DNA of 34,034 nt from contig PEAO01000029.1 in the NCBI GenBank assembly GCA_002753615.1, forward strand, positions 1 to 34,034, in the 5' to 3' direction. This stretch comes from Magnetococcales bacterium DCbin2. GTDB taxonomy: Bacteria; Pseudomonadota; Magnetococcia; Magnetococcales; UBA8363. Both the position numbers and the translations under genes were made by a program. Shown one piece after another: positions 8,299 to 20,000 of this stretch. Under the pieces are notes generated by a model. That model worked only from the letters and a program-made list of their open reading frames with translations, had not been told where the DNA came from and made no database searches. Within the stretch, counting starts at the first letter, position 1. Every line of letters begins with the position of its first letter.

Positions 8299-9057
8299 AT
8301 GCCTGACATAAAAATAGTGTTAAAAATCCTCATTGTTACTTTGTGCTTTGGGTTGATTCACAAATCATGGGCTTTCGTCGATGCAGAGGGCGAGAGCATA
8401 CTGTTGCAAGTAGACCAGACCATGTTCCCAGAAGCCTTCGTCAATTATTTTACGATTGAAAACACCGCGCCAAATATGAAAAAGGATAGCATCTCACTGT
8501 TTTCCGCGCAAAATAAAACAGGACAATCGGTTATTTTAATCGTGGATCCCCCCGCATTGCTTGGACGCAGTGCATTTTGGGATGGCAAAGAAATCTGGAT
8601 ACACACACCAGGGGAACTGGAAGCCAGAAAAAGCGGGTTGCAACAATCCTTTGTCGGCGGTGTTTTCAATAACATGGATTTGATGATGGGCCCCTATCAC
8701 ACACACCACCGTGCGCAACTGGAGGGGGAAGATAAGGACTTTCAATACCTGAAGCTTATTCCAAAAACAGATGGTCTGCCCTATATCTTTATGAAGATGA
8801 AAATCAACAAACACGCCCAAGTCGTCGCAGAATTATCGCAATATGTCCGAGAAGATACATTATTCAAACGGATCATTTTTGAGGATGTCAAAGAGGTGTC
8901 GCGCAATAGCCACCGCCCAACATCCATGGCAACCTCCTCGGAACTCAACCCCTTATATCGGTCCAAGTGGCGCCTGGGGGTGCAAAAAGAAGAACACGTC
9001 GCGCCAGAGGCGTTCAGCGTTGAATTCCTCCCCAAGTTGGGACAACTCCTCAAGTAG
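8299..9057 (+). CDS. LolA-like exported protein (outer-membrane lipoprotein-sorting-like domain)
   Basis: A 252-residue protein with a clear Sec signal peptide (positive start, hydrophobic 6-20, probable cleavage after SWA at residue 25). The mature part contains features of the LolA-like sorting-protein domain: a strand-rich half with GRSAFWDGKEIWIHTPGEL, then SFVGGVFNNMDLMMG. The latter resembles the S-(hydrophobic)-G-x-x-F-(S/T)-N-x-D-(L/M) signature of that superfamily. Known members are periplasmic lipid or lipoprotein carriers, often next to RND-type exporters; no exporter lies beside this one. AAGGA is 9 bases before the ATG. RecQ starts 9 bases after the stop, so the two are probably co-transcribed although functionally unrelated. 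The carrier role is inferred from the fold. Confidence 0.7.
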   Translation: MPDIKIVLKILIVTLCFGLIHKSWAFVDAEGESILLQVDQTMFPEAFVNYFTIENTAPNMKKDSISLFSAQNKTGQSVILIVDPPALLGRSAFWDGKEIWIHTPGELEARKSGLQQSFVGGVFNNMDLMMGPYHTHHRAQLEGEDKDFQYLKLIPKTDGLPYIFMKMKINKHAQVVAELSQYVREDTLFKRIIFEDVKEVSRNSHRPTSMATSSELNPLYRSKWRLGVQKEEHVAPEAFSVEFLPKLGQLLK

Positions 9058-9066
9058 CACGCGCGT

Positions 9067-10965
9067 ATGATCCCCGTGATGGCGGAACAAGCACCCCCTT
9101 TTCCTGAGTCCGATCCCGCTAAGGCAATTTTACGGCGGTATTTTGGGTTTGAAACCTTTCGCGGATTCCAACGTGAAGTCATCGACCATGTAATGCAGGG
9201 AGGAGACGCCGTCGTGTTGATGCCCACGGGGGGCGGCAAGTCGTTATGTTATCAAATCCCCGCTATGCTGCGCCGAGGCGTTGGAATCGTCGTTTCGCCA
9301 CTGATTGCCTTGATGCAGGACCAGGTAGGTGCCCTACGCCAGAATGGAATTCGTGCCGCATTCATCAACTCCAGTCTCAACAGTGGAGAAGTGTCGCAGG
9401 TGATCAACCAAGCGCGAATGGGGACACTGGATTTATTATACATGGCCCCGGAACGGTTGTTGATGGAATCCTCGTTGGGATTGCTTTCCCAGATGAATAT
9501 TGCACTGTTTGCCATTGACGAAGCCCACTGTGTTTCCCAATGGGGCCATGATTTTCGCCCTGATTATCTGGGTCTTACGGCATTGGCAGACCAATTTCCG
9601 GGGATTCCCCGGTTGGCCTTGACCGCAACCGCAGATGCCCCAACCCGATCTGAGATCATCCATCGGTTACGTCTGGAAAATTCGCGGTTATTCATCGCAG
9701 GATTCGATCGCCCGAACATACAGTATCGCGTCGCTATCAAAGATAATCCCAAAAAACAGTTGAAAACATTTTTAAAAAATGAACACGCTGGGAATGCGGG
9801 GATTGTTTATTGCCTGTCGCGCTCCAAAGTGGAAGAAACAGCCTATTGGCTAGTTGAACAAGGCTTCAATGCGCTGCCCTATCATGCCGGTCTGGACAAC
9901 GGGATACGCCGTCAAAATCAGGAACGCTTTTTGTTTGAAAGTGGAATTATTATTGTGGCAACCATTGCCTTTGGCATGGGAATCGATAAACCTGATGTCC
10001 GGTTTGTCGCCCACTTGGACCTGCCAAAAAGTCTAGAGTCTTATTACCAGGAGACCGGACGTGCTGGACGAGATGGACTACCCGCCGATGCATTCTTGAC
10101 CTATGGATTGGAAGACGTTGTCTTACTGCGAAAATTCATTGATGGTTCCAAGGCAGAAGAAAGAATCAAACAGATTGAGCATCGCAAATTGGATTCCTTG
10201 ATAGGATATTGCGAAAGTGCGGAATGTCGGCGTCGCATATTATTAACCTATTTTGGTGACAATCCCCCACCAACTTGCAATAACTGCGACACATGCCTCA
10301 CTCCGGTCGCTACCTGGGATGGATTGGTTGCAGCTCAGAAGGCGTTGTCGTGCGTCTATCGAACTGGACAGCGGTTTGGCACGGCCCATCTGATTGATGT
10401 GTTGACCGGAAAAATGTCTGAAAAAATAACACGCTTTAGCCACCATTCCATTAGCACTTTTGGCATTGGCAAAGAGTTGACAACCAACCAGTGGCGCTCC
10501 GTTTTTCGTCAGTTGATTGCCAGTGGATATTTGGAAATCGATGTGGAAGGCCACGGTGGTCTGCGTCTGTGTGAGGCCAGCCGTCCCCTGTTGCGTGGAG
10601 AAAAAACTATTTTCTTTCGGATGGATGCCGATGCACCCAAGCCTATGGCACAGAAAAAAGAAAAAAAGAAAGAACGGATAACCGACAAAAAAGAACCAAT
10701 AACTGACACGGCATCGTCACCGCTGACCTCGCGTGTCTACGCACAATCGGGTTTATGGAAAGCGTTGCGCAGCATGTGCGTGGAATTGGGGAAACAACAG
10801 GGCGTTCCCCCTTTTTTTATTTTCAATGATACAACGCTGCGGGAAATCGTTTCGGCCATGCCCACAACATTGGAACAATTAGGCCAGATTCATGGGGTGG
10901 GAACCAATAAACTCAAAAATTATGGCCAACAGGTATTGCAGTTGATTTCATCCTTCCGATCCTAG
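9067..10965 (+). CDS. recQ: ATP-dependent DNA helicase RecQ
   Basis: A 3'-5' superfamily 2 helicase of recombination repair (RecF pathway, fork restart). Seen in 632 residues: the motif 0 region with FRGFQ, Walker A PTGGGKS, DEAH in [16 protein letters not shown] (also the aromatic-rich loop), LTATA, the HAG motif, FGMGIDKP, and [10 protein letters not shown]. The RQC zinc site follows (CRRR...CNNCDTC), then the winged helix and a C-terminal HRDC domain (about 558-632, ending near [11 protein letters not shown]). A lysine-rich linker separates RQC from HRDC. Full family length. No good Shine-Dalgarno precedes the ATG at 9067 or a second ATG at 9079, so translation may be coupled to the LolA-like gene just upstream. 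Convergent with the AMIN-TolC gene, 16 bases apart. Confidence 0.97.
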   Translation: MIPVMAEQAPPFPESDPAKAILRRYFGFETFRGFQREVIDHVMQGGDAVVLMPTGGGKSLCYQIPAMLRRGVGIVVSPLIALMQDQVGALRQNGIRAAFINSSLNSGEVSQVINQARMGTLDLLYMAPERLLMESSLGLLSQMNIALFAIDEAHCVSQWGHDFRPDYLGLTALADQFPGIPRLALTATADAPTRSEIIHRLRLENSRLFIAGFDRPNIQYRVAIKDNPKKQLKTFLKNEHAGNAGIVYCLSRSKVEETAYWLVEQGFNALPYHAGLDNGIRRQNQERFLFESGIIIVATIAFGMGIDKPDVRFVAHLDLPKSLESYYQETGRAGRDGLPADAFLTYGLEDVVLLRKFIDGSKAEERIKQIEHRKLDSLIGYCESAECRRRILLTYFGDNPPPTCNNCDTCLTPVATWDGLVAAQKALSCVYRTGQRFGTAHLIDVLTGKMSEKITRFSHHSISTFGIGKELTTNQWRSVFRQLIASGYLEIDVEGHGGLRLCEASRPLLRGEKTIFFRMDADAPKPMAQKKEKKKERITDKKEPITDTASSPLTSRVYAQSGLWKALRSMCVELGKQQGVPPFFIFNDTTLREIVSAMPTTLEQLGQIHGVGTNKLKNYGQQVLQLISSFRS

Positions 10966-10981
10966 AAATCCACAGGGCAAC

Positions 10982-13648
10982 TCAGAGCGCACGATTAGGA
11001 AGGTTGTGAGACTTTAATAAATTCTCCAGATCTTCAAGATCAACCCGGCTCAAAGTCCCTACCGCCTGCTTCAATCGCAATCGATTGACCAAATAGTCGT
11101 ACCGTGCCTGCAAATAGTCCCGTTTGGCGGAATAATAGAGCCGGTAGGCATCCATCACCGTGATGATATTGCCGATACCCGCCTTGAAACCTTCCAGACG
11201 TGCCTGCAGAGCGCCGTCCTGTGCCACTACCGCTTTGCGAAGTGCCGCAAGTGTTTGAGTGCTGACTTCGACGAGGTGATAGATTGATCGAACAGCCCGT
11301 TCCGTGCGCCGCACTTCCTGTTCACCTTCCTGAGATGCTTTCTCACGACGGGACAACGCCTCACGTACCAGGGAAGAGGTCATCCCCCCCTCAAAAATAG
11401 GGACATTTAGTTTGACCCCAACCTCCACATTATCAACCTTCTGTCCATCGCCATAGAGGGAACCATCGCTATCCTGACGGCTCAACGTACTCACAAAATT
11501 GACATTGGGCAGATACCCCGCCTGCTGACGCTGAATTTCAAGTCGTGCAATCTCCAGAGCCAAGTTACGAGATTGTACGGCCAGATTTTGTTCCAATGCC
11601 GCCTGCACCCACGCATCCACAGAAGCCGGTTGTGGCGGAGAAGCATCAAAATCAACACGGAAACCCTCGATGTCTCCCATATCGGTACCCACAATTTCCT
11701 TGATCCCCTGAAGGGCATCGTCAAACTTGTTATTTGCCTCAATCTCCCGCGCCTCAGTCAAGGCAAAACGGGCCTCCATGTCGTGTAGCTGGGTAATGGT
11801 ACCCAGCCCACTCTCAAGCCTTGCCTGGGCCAATTCAAATTGTTTCTTTGTCGCTTCCCGTTCTGCACGGGCCAGACCCTGGGCATCCTTAGCCGCCAGA
11901 AGATTGAGATAGCTACTGGCAAGACGCAAAATTAACTCCTGTTCTGCCGCAACCAAGTTGATATGAGCCTGCTCCACCGCTAGACTAGCCTGGTTCACCT
12001 TGACCAGCGATTGAACCTTAAAAATCGGCTGGGTGATGGTCAACGTCAGATTTCTGCTTGGATAGTCGGAACTCCCCGTGGAAAACGACGGATTGGATGC
12101 CCGCAAAATATGTTGGTAGGTACCGATATGCTGATAGTCAAAACTGGCCGTTGGCAGTTGTTCCGCACGTGCCTGAGGCAATGCCTCCTGATTGGCCCCA
12201 AAATCCGATTTGGCACTTTGATATTTGGGATCATTATTGAGGGCTTTCTTCAACAGCCCCATCAAACCTACAGCATCTTTTCCCCGCACTGTGGGTAATG
12301 CCTGTTTGACCCAATAGCCTTCATCTCCCAACTTCACCGGACGGATAATAACCACGGGACGGGCGCGATCATGCAATTCCCGCCTTTGATCGGGAACCGA
12401 GGCAAACAATCCCCCAGAACTCGAAGAACCTCCTTCCCCCTCAATCGGCTTGCGTAGTGCCAAAGTGAGTACCTGCTGTACAGACTTTCCTTCTTTGGAG
12501 GGGATAGCGTCGGTATTTTGGCTAAGCAACGGTGCCGAACCCGAAAGTTCGAAAACCAACCGACCCGAACCCAGGCGCGTCGATTCGACCCGCGCCGCGA
12601 TGACCGCCGGGTTGCCTGAAACGAACGAACCGGCTGCCGACTCCAATCGATCCGGTGTCCAACCCAGAAAATCGACCACCAACTGGGATGGATCATCCCG
12701 TGTGAAGGCATTGGCGCGACCGCCACCGATTCCCGGAAGGACAAACGTCAGTCGGCCCACCAATTCATCGACTTCGATCCGTTCCAGTTGTCCCACATCC
12801 CTAGATTGAACCAACGGGGGAGAATCGGGGGCCAGACCGATCAGTATCCGTCCAACATCCCCCTCCAGTGCCCCCGCCTCCACCACCAGATCGGCGGTTT
12901 CAGAAAGATTGAAAATCAATCGGCTGCTGCTTTTCGTCAAAGGCCGGGCAACAATGCCGGTCATCAACGGATCCTTCATCCGAAAGTTTTGAATCGCGGC
13001 AACCAATTCCCCATGAGCCACCCCTGGCAGATCAACCCATAACTGCGGAGGTTGGTCCTGAAATGAAACCTCGGCAACCAGACCACTGTTTCCCGTCAGA
13101 ATCAGGTCCACCCGTCCTTCCTGGGGCAATTGTCTGACCGAAGCGAGCGAAGCGGGCACAGACGCCGGTGTCTGGTCCCCGGCATTCGGACCCAATACCA
13201 GTTCCCACCGAGACCATTCCGGGCTTGATGCCACGATCGTTTCATTCAAAACTTCCGACGGGGCGATTATCTGGATGAGAACACGAAGGGCACCGTCCTG
13301 GCCGGGAAGAACATGAACTCCTTTCACTAAGGCCGTAGGTTTTGCCAAATTGGCAACCAGCCCACCAAGTTCCTTGGCATCGACATTTTTGAGTTCAATA
13401 ACAACTTCTCGACCTTGGTCGGACAACGATGCGCCACTGAACACCCCAACACGAGCCTCCAGCACCACCCGAAGCATCTCCCCTTCCGCCCGAAGATTGA
13501 ACTCCGAAATCCTGCTCTCGCCCGCCCATGACCTATCTAAAAAAAACCATGAAAGAAAAGCAACCGATAACACGCAGACCCATAGAACCAACTTAATAAA
13601 AGAATATGAGTCGTCCGAACTAATGATACGCGAAGAAATAAGCCTCAT
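10982..13648 (-). CDS. AMIN-like domains fused to a TolC-family outer-membrane protein
   Basis: An 888-residue fusion. Residues 1-43 hold a membrane/signal segment (hydrophobic 18-37, likely cleavage after SWA at 42). Residues about 45-155, 175-272 and 287-375 look like three AMIN-type beta domains, with repeated strands such as LRVVLEA, RLIFNLS and RLVFELS and paired VVIELKN, LWVDLPG and LVVDFLGW segments. After a Ser/Gly-rich linker, residues about 460-880 are TolC-like, with long alpha-helical repeats, an NLTLTITQPIF strand, and VEQAHINLVAAEQELILR. Known: AMIN domains bind or localise to peptidoglycan (AmiC, PilQ); TolC proteins form the outer-membrane duct of type I and RND exporters. The fusion would tie the duct to the cell wall. 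It lies downstream of the two-partner-secretion genes on the same strand with its own promoter. AAGGA is very close (2 bases) to the ATG. Confidence 0.85.
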   Translation of the reverse strand: MRLISSRIISSDDSYSFIKLVLWVCVLSVAFLSWFFLDRSWAGESRISEFNLRAEGEMLRVVLEARVGVFSGASLSDQGREVVIELKNVDAKELGGLVANLAKPTALVKGVHVLPGQDGALRVLIQIIAPSEVLNETIVASSPEWSRWELVLGPNAGDQTPASVPASLASVRQLPQEGRVDLILTGNSGLVAEVSFQDQPPQLWVDLPGVAHGELVAAIQNFRMKDPLMTGIVARPLTKSSSRLIFNLSETADLVVEAGALEGDVGRILIGLAPDSPPLVQSRDVGQLERIEVDELVGRLTFVLPGIGGGRANAFTRDDPSQLVVDFLGWTPDRLESAAGSFVSGNPAVIAARVESTRLGSGRLVFELSGSAPLLSQNTDAIPSKEGKSVQQVLTLALRKPIEGEGGSSSSGGLFASVPDQRRELHDRARPVVIIRPVKLGDEGYWVKQALPTVRGKDAVGLMGLLKKALNNDPKYQSAKSDFGANQEALPQARAEQLPTASFDYQHIGTYQHILRASNPSFSTGSSDYPSRNLTLTITQPIFKVQSLVKVNQASLAVEQAHINLVAAEQELILRLASSYLNLLAAKDAQGLARAEREATKKQFELAQARLESGLGTITQLHDMEARFALTEAREIEANNKFDDALQGIKEIVGTDMGDIEGFRVDFDASPPQPASVDAWVQAALEQNLAVQSRNLALEIARLEIQRQQAGYLPNVNFVSTLSRQDSDGSLYGDGQKVDNVEVGVKLNVPIFEGGMTSSLVREALSRREKASQEGEQEVRRTERAVRSIYHLVEVSTQTLAALRKAVVAQDGALQARLEGFKAGIGNIITVMDAYRLYYSAKRDYLQARYDYLVNRLRLKQAVGTLSRVDLEDLENLLKSHNLPNRAL

Positions 13649-14011
13649 AGTCCTTGGTAACTCAGTCTAAAATACCCAAAAATAATATACCCCTGCACCC
13701 GATAAGACCTCCCGTATGGGATCAGTACGCAGGAGCCATTATGTTGATAAGATATTAAGACAGCAATGGATTTTGTTATTAAAATTGTGCTATTTTTAAT
13801 AGAAATAACCAGAAATGGTTCTAAATTACCATAACAGTAAACTTTCAATAATAATTAAAACACATCCATGACAAACTAACATGCATTAATCAATCTGTTC
13901 TTCACGCACACCACACCGAACCATCCCCTATGATTCCGCTTTCTTAGGGCATGTTGATATGCGATCAAATGAGGCTTAACCTGGATTCCGAAGTCTTGAT
14001 GCGTGACTGCC
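13649..14011. other. AT-rich intergenic region between tpsA-like gene and AMIN-TolC gene
   Basis: 363 bases without a credible gene; markedly more AT-rich than its surroundings. It holds a good promoter for the AMIN-TolC gene, a long 5' untranslated region, and an inverted repeat (TAGGGCA at 13945-13951, TGCCCTA at 14008-14014) whose right arm overlaps the stop codon of the giant gene. No T-run follows the inverted repeat, so it is not a standard terminator. Nothing else recognised. Confidence 0.6.
13738..13766 (-). promoter_or_regulatory. Sigma-70-like promoter for the AMIN-TolC gene
   Basis: On the minus strand TTGCTG (13766-13761) and CATAAT (13743-13738) are separated by exactly 17 bases in an AT-rich stretch. 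This predicts a start near 13731 and an 80-base leader before the ATG at 13648. It suggests that the AMIN-TolC gene can be expressed independently of the upstream operon. Confidence 0.45.
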
Positions 14012-14014
14012 CTA
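13945..14014. repeat. Short inverted repeat flanking about 56 bases
   Basis: TAGGGCA (13945-13951) and its complement TGCCCTA (14008-14014) bracket about 56 bases. The right arm includes the TAG stop codon of the giant exoprotein gene. This could be a remnant of a small mobile element, a protein-binding site or chance. No target-site duplication or coding content is visible. Confidence 0.25.
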
Positions 14015-17000
14015 GGCTTCGCGGTTCAATGCATCTTCCTGGGCATTTTCCTGGGCCGGTTGCACGGTTACATCAATCGTTTGCGGTGCGTCCTGACCGG
14101 GAACGTTGACTGTGAGACGCAAACTGATCGGAGCCGATCCCGCCGGGGCGGTTCCAGACACGCTCATGGACTCAGGATCGACGCTCAACCAGGAAGGGAG
14201 CGGTTCCCCAGAGGTTGTTCCGATGGAGACGATATTTCCCTTGGGGACCAATGATGTCAAATCAGCGACAAAACGGGCGTCTGACTTAACCGGCAATACC
14301 AACGGAACGTTGTTCAACCCGGGCGTTATACTGGCACCAATTTCAAAGGCTGGCCGAACGGCAGGGGCCGATGGAAGCTGCACCGCAGGAGTCTGCAATC
14401 CCGCTGTCCCGTTCCCGACACTGGCCAGAGAAACCGCATTCGAACTGTTATTGCCGGTGGCCGTCGCCGAAGTCGAACCTCCCGCTTGACGGGCGTATTG
14501 CTCGGGATCGGGGACAATAGCCGTGGTGATATAACCATTCCCCGCTTCGGTCACGTCCCCTGGGAGATAATCGTCATACCAAGTATGCAGGCGCGTGAAC
14601 GTCCGTGTCAGCCCACCAAGACGCTCCTGATCCAATGCGGGATTATCGTCGTAAACCAACCAGCGTCCGTTGGGTGTCTTGACCGCATTGATTCCGGCCT
14701 TGTTCCAAAACGCCTGGGTAGCGGCCAGAACAACCGCCTCATTGCCATCTCCCTGCCCCGTCACCGCATCATTCACCGTCAGGTCACCCGCCGTGCGCAC
14801 CCAAACCTTGCCGCCAGCACTAACCCCTGTAATGCCTTCCACAGAACCTATCTGCGTACTCCCCGTGTCGTAATAACTCAAATCGCTACCCGTTTCCGCC
14901 GCCAGGGTGCTGACATGGTTGCCATTCACCAATCTAGCCGATTGTCCCGCAACCAGTTTCAGGGTAGAGCCGCTGACCGACGCCGTTCCCGATTCAGTAA
15001 TGGAACCTTGGGTGGAGGTCAAGACCACGGAACCATTTTGCGTCGTCACCCCAGAGCGGTCCCCCACCGTATCCAACGCATAATCACCCACATCGTTGAA
15101 AGACAATCCCTGTTCAATACCCGTCACATTGGCCGCCAGGAGTCCGACATCGTTGGCATCCTCCAGAACAACAGGCCCGGATGTGGTCATCCCAAGACCT
15201 TTATTGGCCGCCGTGAGAACTCCAGCTCCAGTCGTTTGACGCAATGAACCCGAAACGGTGAACAATAGATTGCCCGTAGTGGAAGCAAGACCCAGACTTG
15301 TACCCACGGCATCGGCACCATGAGTGGTCGTCACGCTTCCAACCACAAGGCTATTGTTGTTAATGACCGTAAAATCGCTGCCCGCAATACCGGCAATCGT
15401 CCCGATAGCATTGTCCATCCCATCAAGCGTAGCAAGTCCCCCTGCCGCGACGCGAAGCGAAGTTGTCTGAAGCTTGCCGATGCCCCCTTGGTTGATGGCG
15501 TTCCCGGCAAGCAATGTGACGGTCTGGCCGATTATCTCTGCCCCCAGGGTCTGGCTTCCCGCCACGTTCAACATCACATCACCCGAACCGGCGTTCAGTC
15601 CACGATCAAGGGTTAAATCGCCTGCGGCCAGGGTCAGACCCATGGTAGAATCGGTCGTTTTCAACCCGGAAATGGTGCCAATTGCATGGTCAAGGGTAGA
15701 GGCCCCATTCTGAGGACTGACTTGGCTCAACCGCAGATCGCCCGCCGATTGAAGCAACCATACGGGACCAGCCGACTCCGCAGCCAGCCTGGTAACTCCC
15801 CGCATCTCAATCCGATGGAGATCACTGCCAATAGAAGAATCGGCGAACAACAACACATCACCCCCCGTGGCAATCTCGGTAGCGGTCCCCGTCAAGCTCA
15901 AAGCCGTCAACGCTTTTCCCGCAACCATCTGTACCGTTCCCGTCGTACTCCCCACCGTGGCACTATGATCGATGATCATATCCCCACCATGACCCGCACC
16001 ATGGGTGCGAATGTCCACCCAACCACTGCCATGGGCGGTGATGTTCCGGGTAATCAACAGGTCTCCCCCCTGAGTGGTCAAGGTGATGCTACCATGATTG
16101 GCAGTCGTCGAGATCCCCTGGAGTGCCGTGGCCCGACCCGCAAAAATGGTCGTCTGTCCTTGCGCCGAAAGTGATTGATCCAAGGTACTTGCAGAATTTT
16201 GGAGAATCACATGACCCACATCAAGATGACTCGTACCACCCAGTTTACGCAACCACACGGAGCCGTCCGATCCATTGGATAAGGTACGGGCAGCAACCTT
16301 GGGGGTATTTCCCAATTCCAACCGGTTGCCATCGCTACCAATATTCCCTCCCGCTTCCAACAAAACATCCCCCAGCGTCGCAATCTCCGCCGCCGTCCCA
16401 TTAGCACTGTCGGTGGTGATGGTGTTGCCGGCCAACAATTGAACCGTACCGAGAATGCTTCCCACTGTGGCACCATTGTTGATGGCCATGTCACCCAGAT
16501 TACCGGCATTGGCGGTGCGCAAATCCACAGTGCCGCTGCCATGGGCCATCACATTCTGGGTGATGGTCAAATCGCCACCTTCGGTGGTCAGAGTTACGTG
16601 GCTATCGTTGGCGGTGGTGGAAAGCCCCTTCAACTGAACCACCTTGTCGGCAGACAAAACGACTTGCCCAAAATTTGCCACCGAATTATCCAAAGTGTTT
16701 GAACTATTCTGGACCGTGACGGCACCCAGTTCCACATTGCTCGTACTCCCCAACTTGCGTAGCCACAGGGCGTTGTTGGTGCCGACGGCAAGGGTGCGGG
16801 CAGCCAGAAGGCTTGCGTTACCCAGTTCCAACCGGTTGCTGTCGGTTCCGATACGCCCACCCGCTTCCAACAGCACGTTGCCACTCGTGGAAATTTCCGT
16901 GGAAGTTCCATTGGCACTACGGGTGGTGATGGTATTGCCCGCAATCATCTGCACGATGCCCGTGCCGCTTTGGATCGTCGCGCCATTGTCGATTACAATA

Positions 17001-20000
17001 TCACCCCAATTGCCGACACTGGCGGTGCGCAGATCAACCGCGCCGCTCCCATGGGCGGTAATCCCCTGGGTGATGGTCAGATCGCCCCCTTGAGTCGTCA
17101 GGGTGATCATGCCATTGTTGGCGATGGTGGAAAGCCCTTTCAACTCCGTGGCCACCCCCCCGGACACGGTGACCTGTCCCGTGGCGGAGATGGCATTATC
17201 GAGAACATTGGTCGGGTTTTGGACGGTGACCATTCCGATTTCCAAATCACCCGTTCTGGAAAGTTTGCGCAACCACAAATCACTGCCAGTACCATTAGAC
17301 AGAGTGCGCGCCGCCAGTTTCACATTATTGCCCAACTCAATCCGGTTGCTGTCACTACCCAAACTTAAACCTGCCTCCAACAACACTTGGCCTCCGGTCG
17401 CTATCTCCGTTGTCGTCCCACTCAGACTGTCGGTCGTCAGAGTATTTCCCGCAATCATCTGCACGAGGCCATCGGCACTGCTCACTGTGGCCCCGTTATT
17501 AATGGCGATATCCCCCAGATGGCCGCTGTTGGCGGTACGAATATCCACCGTCCCACGACCATGGGCCATCACGTGCTGGGTAATGGTCACGTCACCCCCC
17601 TGGGTCGTCAGGGTGATGCCGCTGTTGTTGGCGGTCGTGGAAAGCCCTTTCAATTCCACCGCCCTGCCGCCAAAAACCGTCGCGGCTCCCAGTGCCAAAA
17701 CCGCATTGTCCAGGAAATTGGCACTGTTTTGTACCGCGACGGTTCCCAACTCCAAATCGCTTGTGTTACCCAGTTTTCGCAACCACAACGAATTCTCCAA
17801 ACCATTGCCCAAGGTTCGCGCCGCTAATTTTCCCACCAAGCCCGTTTCAATCCGCTTCAAGTCACTCCCCACCCCCAAGCCTGCCTCCAAAAGGAGACTT
17901 CCGCTTGTGGAAATCTCCGTCGTCGTTCCGTTACTGCTATCGGTCGTGATGGCATTGCCGGCAATGATCTGAACCGCGCCGCTGGTGCTACCCACTGTTG
18001 CCCCATTGTTGATGGCGACATCCCCCAGATTTCCCGCATTGGCGGTACGAATATCGACATATCCGTCGCCATGGGCCATGACATTCTGGGTTACGGTGAG
18101 GTCACCACCCCGGGTCGTCACAGTGATATTGCCGTTGTTGGCCGTCGTGGACAAACCTTTCAGCGCGGTTGCCACCCCGTTGGCCAAAATCGTCTGCCCC
18201 GTGGCTGAAACCGCATTATCGAGAACGCTGCCACTATTTTGTACCGTGGCCGAACCTATCTCCAGATCGCTCCCCGGCCCCAGTTTACGCAACCAAAGAT
18301 GACTGCCGGCCCCATTGCCGAGAGTACGCGCCGCAAGCAAACTCACGGAACCCAACTCCACTCGGTGACCGTCGGTCCCAATACGCAAACCCGCTTCCAA
18401 CAATACTTGGCCACTCGTGGAAATCTCGGTAATGGTGCTGTTGGCACTGTCTGTCGTCACGGTGTTCCCCGCAATCACCTGAATGGTGCCGCTGGTGCTA
18501 GAGATAGTTGCGCCGTTATTGATGGCGATATCCCCCAAATTGCCCGTATTGGCGGTACGAATATCCACATACCCGCTGCCGTGGGCGGTGACCCCCTGAG
18601 TGATGGTTAGATCACCCCCTTGTGTGGTCAGGGTGATGTTGCCATTGTTAGCGGTCGTTGTTAAACCATTCAGATTGGATGGGCCAGCCACAAAAGTCAT
18701 CAACCCATTGAAATCCAACGCTCTGACCGAACCAATCTCCAAATCACTGGTAATCCCAAGCTTACGCAGAAAGATGGAATCACCGGCAATCCCCGCCAAC
18801 TTCGCGGCATTGGCAATTTCGATACGATTGGCGTCACTCCCCATCCCGGAGCCGGTTTGCAGAAGAATGTCTCCAGTGGTTCGTAATTCCGTCCCAGAAC
18901 CGTTGGCTGTGTTTGTCGTCAGACTACGACCGGCATAAAACTGAATGGTCCCGCCATGGCCCGAACTGACAGTGGCGGTTTGACCGCTGGCGGGGGTGAT
19001 GGCAATGTCGGATGCGGTTCCATTCGCCCGAAAATCTACCGTCCCCATCCCACCGGCGGTCACGTCGCGGGTCACGATGATACCACCATTCTGGGTTGCG
19101 ATGGCAATCCTCCCATTACTGGCGGTGGTAATCCCCGAAGTCCCATCGACGGTTCCGATACTCAGACCATCTTTTTCGTTTAAGGTATAATCCTGGCCGG
19201 CACCGCCCATCACCGACGACACAGTGCCGATTTCATTGGTATTGCCAAAACTGATGAGATTGAGAGCCACCTTGCCGGTATCCACATCGGTTTTAAGCTT
19301 TCCCGCCTTAACCAGTTGCGTTTGGGTTAAATGATTGGTGGTCGCGGCGTCCACAAGGGTCAGGATGACATCTCCCGTGATCGCCGTAATCCCACTCGTA
19401 GCCCCCACCCCGTGGGATGCGGTCACGGTCCCGATATCGGTGGAACGGGCGTTGCGAAATTTCAACCCTTGGCCGCTGCCGCTGATGCTAGCCGCAAGCG
19501 TTCCGGTGGTCGTCCCCACGGTGCTGTCATAAATCTCGTTAAGGTTGTCCAGGGATGATGTGGACACCCCGTCCAAAAGCAGCGACTTGGCCTTGACGAT
19601 GGCGGAACTGGATTCGGTAATGGCCCCTTTGCCAGAGGCCAACCGGGCAATCGCCCCACTGCCCATAGCACCTCCGTTGGTGGTATCGATGGAATGGGTC
19701 ATCACCACATCACCCGCGGTGCTTGTCGCGTGGGCGGAAGCCTTGAGGATAACATCGCCGATGTTGGTCGTGATACCGCTCACCGTCGTATTGGCCCCGG
19801 TCACCGCCGACGTGATGCTCCCCACGGTCAAACCGTCCAGATCCATCACACTCAACGTTTGACCTACCCCCGCTAAACTCGCCGCCAGAGTGCCGATTTG
19901 ATTGGTGGTATTATCCAAGGTGACGCTGCCGGAATCCACTTTCAAAGACAGTGTGAGGGCCTGGACATCACCCTGACGAACGAAACCGTTGGCGGTGATG

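Noticed and set aside
16109-18658. Repeated mobile element
   Set aside because: The 510-base units are in frame, carry no transposase or terminal inverted repeats and encode beta-helix repeats.
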